DNA from: Verrucomicrobiia bacterium
Lineage (GTDB): Bacteria > Verrucomicrobiota > Verrucomicrobiia > Verrucomicrobiales > DEV007
Length of the DNA stretch: 64,000 bases
Reading direction: 5' to 3'
Assembly: GCA_030427505.1 (NCBI GenBank)
Contig: JAUICH010000006.1
Coordinates: forward strand, 62,001-126,000
The notes under the pieces were generated by a model. It was given only the letters and a program-made list of their open reading frames with translations. It had not been told where the DNA came from and ran no database searches. A program made the position numbers and the translations under genes. Below, one piece after another: positions 54,602 through 61,954 of this stretch (positions are counted from its first letter, which is position 1; each line of letters opens with the position of its first letter).

Positions 54602-56299
54602 TCAGTTGCCAGATTTTATCACCAAAGCCACCCGGAATCCGTAGGTGTCGTAGCGAAAGTCGGGTGCATACCTGTTGCGGAAGGAGGACCGGAGACCTTC
54701 CTCCGAGCTGTTGCCCCAAGAACCGCCCCGCAATACGCGGCGTTTCTTTTCCACGGACTCGTACCAGTCTTCACACCACTCGTAAACATTTCCCCCCAAG
54801 TCGAAGATGCCTCGTTCATTGGGCTCGTAGCTGCCCACCGGCGCCGTGTAAGGGTACAGGTCTCGATAGCCGGCAATCTTATACGAATTCGAACTCTCCT
54901 GACCGCTAAAATTACCTGCCCCTTCAGTTGGTGGCCAGGCGGTTCCCCACGGGTATACCCCTCCAATTCTGCCGTCCTTTCTCTCCGGTGAAGCGTCGGC
55001 CATTTCGCGTTCCCCAATGCCCACCGCGTAGCTCCACTCGAGATCCGTCGGCAGCCGATACTCGTCCTCTGGTCCGATCTGTCCCGCCGCCCGTTCCGTT
55101 TTCGTCAGCCAGGCGGAAAAGGCCTTTGCGTCGTCCCAATTCACATAGATCACCGGGTGGTCGGGCCCTGGGCACTTCTGCGCCTGGTCATTCCATTTCA
55201 TGTCGATTCCCGGGTTCTTGGCCGCGTAGGCCGCGTAATCCTTCAGGCGTGTTTCCCAGATAGAAAACAGCACCCGGCTTCCGTCCGTGTAGTCCAGCAC
55301 CGGCACGAACTTCATCCCCAGACCATTCTCGAAAGGCTTGTCGCTGGTGGCCTGGCGGGGCGTGTCTGTCTTTGAAGCTGAGGCCGCGGGCGCCGGAGCA
55401 GGGGACAGTGTGGGTACCATGGCACTTTCGCCATCACTGAGATTCGTGTTGGTATTCGTGCCAGGTAGAAAGGCAAAGTTTCCGTAGAAGCTGGAGTTCA
55501 TCCAGGGCTCCTGGCTGCCGGTGGACTGCCACACTTCGGTTCCCACGTTCTTGAATACTTTCTCGATCTCCAAGCCGGGCTTGAGCAGTTCGGTTTTCAA
55601 TACGCCACTGAAGGGGCTGTTGTGGCCTTTCCCATCTTTGGCGACTTGGCCGGGAGCGGCGGAAAACAGGAGAATGGTCCCGCGCGGAGTGGACCGCGGG
55701 GCGCTCAATCCGGCGGTCAGATTCCGGCCCCAGCCCCGGCCCAGGGGATTGTCCCGGCAGCAGTCCAGGATGACGATTTTCAGCCGGTCTTTTTCGGCCA
55801 TGGTGCCCATGACCTCATCCAGGGACACGGTGCGGTGCTTGACGAGGTGTTCCGCCTCGATCTCCGCGTCCACGGGCACCAGGTAGTTTTCTCCTCCCAG
55901 TTCCAGCCCATGTCCCGCGAAAAAGAACAGCGTCACTTTCGCATTGGCCGAGGCTTTCCGAAACGCGGTTAGTGCGCCTGACATGTCTTCGTGGCTCAGG
56001 TCGGTTCGCGCCGCGCCGCCCACGAGCTCGAAGCCGCATTGCTTCAGCGAAGCGGCCACGTCTCTGGCGTCCGCCGTGGGATTCTTCAGTGGATTGCCGT
56101 GCTGATAAGCCCCGTTCCCGATGACGAGCGCGACGCGTTCGGCGGCGTGAAGTCCGGTGGGCAAGGTGCCCAGCAGGAGGAGTAGCCACAATGATGGCAG
56201 GAGCCTCCGCGGAGGCCGCCGTCCGGCTATCCCGGCGGTAGTGATGGTTCCCATGAGCGCTTTGATTTCCCGGTTCAGGGGGGTATCGGCGTCCAGCAT
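54602..56299 (-). CDS. caspase (C14) - formylglycine-generating-enzyme-like fusion protein
   Basis: The 565-residue exported protein has a signal sequence near residues 30-52 (LLPSLWLLLLLGTLPTGLHA). The caspase-like domain (about 53-280) keeps the catalytic His in FFFAGHGLELGGENYLVPVD and the Cys in KIVILDCCRDNP. A Pro/Ala/Thr-rich linker leads to an FGE/SUMF1-type domain (about 335-565; YRLPTDLEWSYAVGIGEREM, GGNVYEWCEDWYE, RRVLRGGSWGNS). ATG 56254 is an alternative start. It is a likely periplasmic protease or adaptor; FGE-like domains in such fusions may act as binding modules. Paralogous membrane proteins flank it. Confidence 0.9.
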   Translation of the reverse strand: MLDADTPLNREIKALMGTITTAGIAGRRPPRRLLPSLWLLLLLGTLPTGLHAAERVALVIGNGAYQHGNPLKNPTADARDVAASLKQCGFELVGGAARTDLSHEDMSGALTAFRKASANAKVTLFFFAGHGLELGGENYLVPVDAEIEAEHLVKHRTVSLDEVMGTMAEKDRLKIVILDCCRDNPLGRGWGRNLTAGLSAPRSTPRGTILLFSAAPGQVAKDGKGHNSPFSGVLKTELLKPGLEIEKVFKNVGTEVWQSTGSQEPWMNSSFYGNFAFLPGTNTNTNLSDGESAMVPTLSPAPAPAASASKTDTPRQATSDKPFENGLGMKFVPVLDYTDGSRVLFSIWETRLKDYAAYAAKNPGIDMKWNDQAQKCPGPDHPVIYVNWDDAKAFSAWLTKTERAAGQIGPEDEYRLPTDLEWSYAVGIGEREMADASPERKDGRIGGVYPWGTAWPPTEGAGNFSGQESSNSYKIAGYRDLYPYTAPVGSYEPNERGIFDLGGNVYEWCEDWYESVEKKRRVLRGGSWGNSSEEGLRSSFRNRYAPDFRYDTYGFRVALVIKSGN

Positions 56300-56355
56300 G
56301 CCTTTTTATGCACGCTTGTTCAAGTTTCTCCTGGCCGCGTGGGCTGAGCGTGTTT

Positions 56356-57147
56356 TCAGAGCAGGCCCAGGGGCTTCAGGATGTAGCCATCCAGGGTGGT
56401 TTCCACCAGCTCGGTGCCGAAGACCAGGACGAAGAAGCCCAGGCCGAAGATGATGGCCAGGCTGATGACGAGCCACAGCGCAGTGAAGGCGACGGAACGG
56501 AGCAGCCCGATCCTGAAGGACAGGGCGGAAATACCGATGAAATAGAACAGGGGCAGGATATTGATGACGAAGGAATCCAGGCGATGCAGGGTGGGATCTG
56601 CATCCGGTGGCGGCCTGGCGAGGCCTCCGTAGGCGATCATGCGATAGGTCACGGATATCACCATGGACACGACCAGCCACAGGAACATGCAGAGGACGGT
56701 GCGCCCAAAGACTTTCTCTTTCACGGGTACCAGGATGAGGGCCACGACCCAGGTGGCGAAGGTCAACACCAGGAGATAAAGGCCGATGAAGACGAGCGCT
56801 ATCCGCAACAGGGCCATGAGCGAGCCTTCCGGCCAGTTGAGTTCCCGGCGCATCTGAAATAGTCCGCTGTCGGTCAGGAGCTGGATCTTGCTCCCGAAGC
56901 TGAGCCGTTCGGTGGCGACGCCGTAGTTTCGGCCATCGGCGCCCCGGAATTCCAGGGTGTGGCGGTCGAAATTGACCCCCACGAGCCAGCCTTCGAAGGA
57001 GTTGCCTTCCCGGTCGGTCCACTCCAGCAGGGGACGGTGTTCGGTGGCGGCCGCGAGGCCGGGGCCTGGCTCGGGCCCGGCTTGCGCGAACAGAGCCGGG
57101 GCTATGAGGCTCATGAATGCCGTTAGCCATCTGAAGACGGATCTCAT
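56356..57147 (-). CDS. membrane protein of three-paralog family, member 2
   Basis: The 263-residue protein starts with a signal peptide (FRWLTAFMSLIAPALFAQAG). An SHD1-like module spans about 35-95 (LEWTDREGNSFEGWLVGVNF, LEFRGADGRNYGVATERLSF). Helices follow (LRIALVFIGLYLLVLTFATW, TVLCMFLWLVVSMVISVTY, IGISALSFRIGLLRSVAFTA), and the chain ends DGYILKPLGLL. It aligns with members 1 and 3 over its full length. The caspase-FGE gene lies 56 bp beyond its stop on the same strand, so the two may be cotranscribed. Confidence 0.8.
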   Translation of the reverse strand: MRSVFRWLTAFMSLIAPALFAQAGPEPGPGLAAATEHRPLLEWTDREGNSFEGWLVGVNFDRHTLEFRGADGRNYGVATERLSFGSKIQLLTDSGLFQMRRELNWPEGSLMALLRIALVFIGLYLLVLTFATWVVALILVPVKEKVFGRTVLCMFLWLVVSMVISVTYRMIAYGGLARPPPDADPTLHRLDSFVINILPLFYFIGISALSFRIGLLRSVAFTALWLVISLAIIFGLGFFVLVFGTELVETTLDGYILKPLGLL

Positions 57148-57258
57148 TGGCTCAAGCTAGAAATATCCAAACATGCTGGCAAGGGGAATAAACGCCGTTG
57201 TGGGCGGAGGAAGGCTGGCGGATGCGTCCCCTTCCCGCGGGTGATTTGCCTGGAAGCT

Positions 57259-58050
57259 CTACAAGATTCCGAGAGGCTTCAGGATGTACTCGCTCAGGAC
57301 CTGGTCTCCCAGGTCGGGATTGACGTATTCTTGAAGCGCGTAGCCGATGCCGAAGTTCACCCCGGCGGTGACGATCACATAGACCACGAACAGGACGAGG
57401 GTCCTGCCGATGCCGATGCGGTACATGTGGGACAGGGTCCAAAGAAAGACCAGCAGGGCCAGGACGATCATGCCCAGGGAACCGTAACGGGTCATGTTCG
57501 CGCCCAGCTCGGAATCCGGGTCGGAGCCAGCGACCATGGCGATGGTGATGGCCGCGTAGACAAAGACAACCACGAGCATTCCGAGGAAGGTCCACAGCAG
57601 ACACAGAAAGGCGCGAAGGATGGACCGGCCACGCGGCTGGGCGGCGATGAGGGCGGAGAGCCACAGGGTGATGGTCTTCAAGATCAGCCCGCCCAGGAAG
57701 ACGATGGCGAGGTAGATGCCCAGCTGTTGCAGCCCTTGCTGGGGCCATTCTTCGTTTTCGTGGTCTTTCCAGAAGCCTTCGGTATCCAGCATCTGGAGCT
57801 TGCTCGCGGCGGACAGATCTTCCGCGGGCACGGCGATGGAGGTGCCGTCCGTGCCCTGGATGAGGACCTGCTTGCTGTCAAAGTCATAGCCCTTGACGTG
57901 TCCTTCGACGACTGACCCGTCTTTCTTGGTCCATTCCTGGGGTTCCGGCTGGCCCGAGAACACGCCGGTGTCGCCGCCATTGTCCCGCGCGAACAGCGGG
58001 GTGGCGAAAAAGCCGAAGGAGATGGCGAGCAGTAGGGGGGCAGTTTTCAT
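57259..58050 (-). CDS. membrane protein of three-paralog family, member 3
   Basis: From ATG 58050 the product has 263 residues; a GTG at 58080 would add ten. The signal peptide is MKTAPLLLAISFGFFATPLF. The SHD1-like module spans about 40-95 (EWTKKDGSVVEGHVKGYDFD, IQGTDGTSIAVPAEDLSAA). Helices include YLAIVFLGGLILKTITLWLS, LLWTFLGMLVVVFVYAAITI and MIVLALLVFLWTLSHMYRIG. The end is SEYILKPLGIL. It shares order and tail with members 1 and 2 but differs in the middle, so the family is old. Its function is unknown. Confidence 0.8.
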   Translation of the reverse strand: MKTAPLLLAISFGFFATPLFARDNGGDTGVFSGQPEPQEWTKKDGSVVEGHVKGYDFDSKQVLIQGTDGTSIAVPAEDLSAASKLQMLDTEGFWKDHENEEWPQQGLQQLGIYLAIVFLGGLILKTITLWLSALIAAQPRGRSILRAFLCLLWTFLGMLVVVFVYAAITIAMVAGSDPDSELGANMTRYGSLGMIVLALLVFLWTLSHMYRIGIGRTLVLFVVYVIVTAGVNFGIGYALQEYVNPDLGDQVLSEYILKPLGIL

Positions 58051-58175
58051 GGGAGTCAGGCTAGAGAGGTTGCGGTTCACTTTGCAAGGAAGGAAAAAAG
58101 TGACGAAACAGGGAAGTGTTGGCGGAAAGCAGACACAATTTGCGAAATCGGCGCCGCTTCTGTATCGTTAAAAAA

Positions 58176-58574
58176 GTGTTTCAGAAAGCCACAGGACTGA
58201 TTCTGGCGCTGCTGGTGGGTTTCCCGCTCTGCTGTTGTCTCCCCGTGGCCAAGGCTGAAGCCAAGGTGCCGCCAGCCGAACACGCCTGCTGTGCCGATCA
58301 TTCAGACTCTGAACAGCCGGAAAAAACGCCGCCGGTGGATCACCCCTGCTCCTGCGAGGTGAAAGCGCCGGAATCTTCCCTGGTGAAGGCGGAAGTCCTT
58401 CCTGCTCCGGTCTGGCTTTTGCTGAACGGTTTTCTTCGGCCAGACCTTTTCGGTGGCGAGGTGATTCCGCTCACTCCGGGCGAGGACAGCGCCGAGACGG
58501 CTGGCGTTTTCACCGACCGGTCGCCGCCCCCGGGCGGGACGTTGGTATTGCTCTACCGCTCGCTGCGGTTGTGA
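58176..58574 (+). CDS. Cys/His-rich exported protein ahead of metal efflux genes
   Basis: A GTG at 58176 gives 132 residues; a GTG at 58116 would add 20 upstream residues. The signal-like stretch ATGLILALLVGFPLCCCLPV is followed by HACCADHSDSEQPEKT and DHPCSCEVKA, a Cys/His-rich segment suited to binding a thiophilic metal. The last part, KAEVLPAPVWLLLNGFL, is partly hydrophobic. The CusC/CusB/CusA-like genes follow on the same strand after 174 bp, so a periplasmic metal-binding role is plausible inference. Confidence 0.6.
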   Translation: MFQKATGLILALLVGFPLCCCLPVAKAEAKVPPAEHACCADHSDSEQPEKTPPVDHPCSCEVKAPESSLVKAEVLPAPVWLLLNGFLRPDLFGGEVIPLTPGEDSAETAGVFTDRSPPPGGTLVLLYRSLRL

Positions 58575-58667
58575 GGTTGATGGTTACCGCCGGGCTGCCG
58601 GTGTCGCGAAGCCATTTGGTGCTTCCGTCATCCGGGTGCCTTGGCGTTTAGTCTTTTTGTGGGCCCT

Positions 58668-58696
58668 TTCCGGCGTCGTCACGACGCGTGCCGGAA
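58668..58696 (+). other. hairpin in the leader of the efflux operon
   Basis: TTCCGGC (58668-58674) pairs with GCCGGAA (58690-58696), and the inner GTCGT / ACGAC also pairs, giving a long imperfect stem. It lies about 52 bp upstream of the TolC-like gene and could be a weak terminator of the small gene or a leader structure. Confidence 0.35.
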
Positions 58697-58748
58697 GCGT
58701 TCCCGGGCTCACGAACCGTTCTGACTGACTTCAACCATCGCAACCGCC

Positions 58749-60002
58749 ATGAAATGGCTAACTTTTATCCTAATACCTCCACTGCTTTCCCTTTCGCCGG
58801 TTCCTGCCGGGGCGGGGGAGAGTGAATCACCCTCCTTTACGCTGGAGGCCGCGCTGGCTCGCGGGCTGGAAAACAGTCCCGCGCTGCGCGCCGCCTACGA
58901 GCGTTACCAGGCCGCGCTCCAGAAGGAACCGCAGGCCCGGTCTTTGCCGGACCCACAAGTGTCCTTCACGCACTTCGTCTGCCAGGTGCAGACCCGGACA
59001 GGACCCAGCGAGAACGTTTACATGGTTTCCCAGACCCTCCCGTGGTTTGGTAAGCTGAAGCTGAAGGCGGAGGCCGCGAGCCATGAAGCGCGGGCGGCCC
59101 ACTTCGCCTATGAGGCGGCGCGGCTGAAGCTGTTCCGCGAGATTGGCCGGAACTACTGGGAGTATGCCTACCTGGCGGAACGCACCCGGCTGGTGGACGA
59201 ATCGCTGGACCTGCTGGACCGCTTGAAAGAAGTGGTGAACGAACGGGTTCGCACCGGGGGCAGTGCCCAGGAACGGCTCCGGCTGGAACTGGAAACGGGG
59301 CGGCTGGACAATGTGAAAACCGGCCTGGCGGCGGAGCGGGTGAAGCTGAACGCGGCGCTGCTGGCTTCCATGGGCAAGGCCGGCGCCGGTGCGGATCTAC
59401 TCCCCTGGCCGAAGCTGAACGATGCGGTGCCCGCCGGGAAAGATGCGTCCGTCCTGGCTGGAGAGGTCAGCGAGAGGCACCCTGCGCTGAAGGCCCTGGA
59501 CCTGCAAAGGCAGGCGGCGGAGGCGCGGCTCCGGCTGGCGAAGAAGAGCGCCATCCCGGACCCCACGATTGGCGCGACGGTGAACGAAATTGGCGACAAT
59601 GGCGAAAACGCTGTTGGCTTCACGGTGGGTTTCAAGATTCCCCTCTGGGGTAAAAAATACCGCGCCGAACGCGCCGAGGCCGAGGCCATGGAGCGCGCCG
59701 TCCTTGCCGAAAGGGAGGAGACGGCCCTGCGGCTGGAGGAGGAACTGGCCGCCGCCGTGAAGATGCTGGAGTCCGCCTCCGAACGCGCGACGCGCTACCG
59801 GGATGAACTCCTGCCTACCGCACGGGAACTCATCGAGGTGAGTGAGACTTCCTACGCGGGCGGCAAGTTGAGCCTGCTGGACCTGATTGATGCCGAGCGG
59901 GCGCTTCTGGAAACCGAACAAAGCTACTGGCGCGCGATGGCGGACGCCCAGCAGGCGCTGGTGATACTGGACACGCTGTCGGTCAATTTACCGGAGAGCT
60001 AA
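58749..60002 (+). CDS. TolC-like outer membrane efflux protein (CusC-like)
   Basis: The 417-residue product begins with a signal peptide (LTFILIPPLLSLSPVPAGAG). Two TolC repeats follow: the first around 28-200 (LEAALARGLENSPALRAAYE, VSQTLPWFGKLKLKAEAASH), the second around 240-415 (RHPALKALDLQRQAAEARLR, FTVGFKIPLWGKKYRAERAE). The last helix ends LLDLIDAERALLETEQSYWR. It forms the outer channel of a tripartite pump. The adaptor gene starts 2 bp after the stop and the pump gene follows. Confidence 0.93.
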   Translation: MKWLTFILIPPLLSLSPVPAGAGESESPSFTLEAALARGLENSPALRAAYERYQAALQKEPQARSLPDPQVSFTHFVCQVQTRTGPSENVYMVSQTLPWFGKLKLKAEAASHEARAAHFAYEAARLKLFREIGRNYWEYAYLAERTRLVDESLDLLDRLKEVVNERVRTGGSAQERLRLELETGRLDNVKTGLAAERVKLNAALLASMGKAGAGADLLPWPKLNDAVPAGKDASVLAGEVSERHPALKALDLQRQAAEARLRLAKKSAIPDPTIGATVNEIGDNGENAVGFTVGFKIPLWGKKYRAERAEAEAMERAVLAEREETALRLEEELAAAVKMLESASERATRYRDELLPTARELIEVSETSYAGGKLSLLDLIDAERALLETEQSYWRAMADAQQALVILDTLSVNLPES

Positions 60003-60004
60003 GC

Positions 60005-61945
60005 ATGAAAGATTTCTTTATGAAACCCTGGGTCCTCGCCGGTGGCGGGGTGCTGGTGGGTCTGGTGCTGGCGCTCGTCCTTTTCCGGGGCGGCGGCAAC
60101 GGCGGCCACGAGCACTCCCACGCGGATGGAGGAGCGGCCACGGCTGCCAAAGGCGAAGTTTGGACCTGTGCCATGCACCCGCAGATCCGCCAGAACGAAC
60201 CGGGGAACTGCCCCATCTGCGGCATGGCGCTGACGCCCGCCAGCCAGACCCATACGGAAACCCTGACAAGCACCCAGTATGGCTTGTCGGAAGCGGCCAA
60301 GGCGCTGGCGGAGATCGAGACCGAACCCGTCGAACGGCGGCTGCCGGAGGCCCACGTCCGCCTGTTTGGAAAAGCGGCCTATGACGAGACGCGGCTGCGG
60401 ACGCTGTCGGCGCGCTTCCCGGGCCGGATCGACCGGCTGTATATCGACTTCACGGGCATCGAAGTCAGCCAGGGCGATCACCTGGCGAACATCTACAGCC
60501 CGGAACTGCTGAGCGCCCAGAGCGAACTGCTCGCCGCGCTGCGCTTTGAATCCCGGAGCCAGGGAGCGGACCTGGCGCGGGAGAAACTGCGCCTGTGGGG
60601 GCTGAGCGACGAGCGCATTTCCTCTATCGAGAAGTCCGGCAAGGCCTCCGATAACCTGGACATCGACGCGCCCATCGGCGGCGTGGTGATCCAGAAACAC
60701 ATCAACGAAGGCGACTATGTAAACACCGGCACGAAGATGTTTCAGATTGCCGATCTGGACCGCGTCTGGGTCATGCTGGATGCCTATGAATCCGACCTGC
60801 CGTGGGTGCGCTTCGGGCAGCATGTGAAGTTCACCGTGGCCGGTCTGCCCGGGAAAACCTTTGAAGGGCAAGTGGCCTTCATCGATCCGCAGCTCGATCC
60901 CCAGACGCGTACCGTGAAAGTGCGGGTGAACGCGGAGAACGAACGCGGCATGCTGAAGCCCGGCATGTTTGTGACGGCCGAAGTCGTCGCCAACATCGCG
61001 CGCGACGGACGGGTCCTGGCGCCCGAGTTGGCTGGGAAATGGATCAGCCCCATGCACCCGGAGATCGTGAAAGACGCGCCCGGCACCTGCGACATCTGCG
61101 GGATGAAACTCGTCCGGGCTGAGGAGCTGGGGTATGTCGTTCCTGACAAAAACACCCAGCTTCCCCTGATGGTCCCGGAAAGCGCCGTACTCCAGACCGG
61201 GAAGCGGGCGCTGGTCTATGTGGAGACCCAGACCGACCCGCACCCCATCTATGAAGCGCGGGAGATCGTGCTGGGCCCGAAGGCCCAGGGCTACTTCATG
61301 GTGAAGGAAGAGGGGAGCGACTTGAAGGAGGGCGAAAAGGTTGTCAGCCAGGGCGCGTTTAAGATCGACAGCGCCATGCAGATCGCCGGGAAAGACAGCA
61401 TGATGAACCGGAAGGATGAAGCCGACCCGCGTCTCCAACTGCCGGAAGCCATGAGGCCGGCCTACACTCGCCTCTTCGAGACCTATGAAGCCCTTCACGC
61501 CGCGCTGGCGGCGGACGATGAGACTGAGTCGAAAAAAGCAGCCACGGCCTTTGCCGAAGCCTGGAAAGCGGTGGACACGGCGGCGCTGGACGAAGCCGCG
61601 AAGGCTGCCTGGGACGAACTGGCCGCCGCGCTGACCAAGGCCGCGCCGGAAGCCGCCGGGGCGGGAGACATGGAGGCGCTGCGGCAAGCCTTCGATGTTG
61701 TGAGCCAGGGTATGATCCAACTGGCGCGCCGCTTTGGCCCGCCCGGAGAAGGAGACGCTTACGTGGTGCACTGCCCCATGGCCTTTGGCAGCCAGGCGGC
61801 GGAGTGGCTGCAAAACGTGCCCGCGATTTCCAATCCCTATCTGGGCGCGAAGATGCCCCGCTGTGGAGAGGTGACGGAGACGCTAAGCGTGGTGGCTCCC
61901 GAAGCGAGGCTGAAAGGTGTTCACCAGGAAAAGCACGTTCACTGA
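60005..61945 (+). CDS. CusB-like efflux adaptor with heavy-metal binding domains
   Basis: The 646-residue periplasmic adaptor starts 2 bp after the TolC-like stop. A membrane anchor (PWVLAGGGVLVGLVLALVLF) is followed by a heavy-metal binding domain, WTCAMHPQIRQNEPGNCPIC (residues 53-72). The membrane-fusion core runs from AEIETEPVERRLPEAHVRLF to LAPELAGK, with the lipoyl-like segment VVIQKHINEGDYVNTGTKMF. A second metal domain, WISPMHPEIVKDAPGTCDIC, begins at residue 346. A C-terminal region from about 588 (HCPMAFGSQAAEWL) looks like a third, DUF3347-like metal domain. It bridges pump and channel in Cu/Ag-type efflux. Confidence 0.93.
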   Translation: MKDFFMKPWVLAGGGVLVGLVLALVLFRGGGNGGHEHSHADGGAATAAKGEVWTCAMHPQIRQNEPGNCPICGMALTPASQTHTETLTSTQYGLSEAAKALAEIETEPVERRLPEAHVRLFGKAAYDETRLRTLSARFPGRIDRLYIDFTGIEVSQGDHLANIYSPELLSAQSELLAALRFESRSQGADLAREKLRLWGLSDERISSIEKSGKASDNLDIDAPIGGVVIQKHINEGDYVNTGTKMFQIADLDRVWVMLDAYESDLPWVRFGQHVKFTVAGLPGKTFEGQVAFIDPQLDPQTRTVKVRVNAENERGMLKPGMFVTAEVVANIARDGRVLAPELAGKWISPMHPEIVKDAPGTCDICGMKLVRAEELGYVVPDKNTQLPLMVPESAVLQTGKRALVYVETQTDPHPIYEAREIVLGPKAQGYFMVKEEGSDLKEGEKVVSQGAFKIDSAMQIAGKDSMMNRKDEADPRLQLPEAMRPAYTRLFETYEALHAALAADDETESKKAATAFAEAWKAVDTAALDEAAKAAWDELAAALTKAAPEAAGAGDMEALRQAFDVVSQGMIQLARRFGPPGEGDAYVVHCPMAFGSQAAEWLQNVPAISNPYLGAKMPRCGEVTETLSVVAPEARLKGVHQEKHVH

Positions 61946-61954
61946 TCCCTGAAA

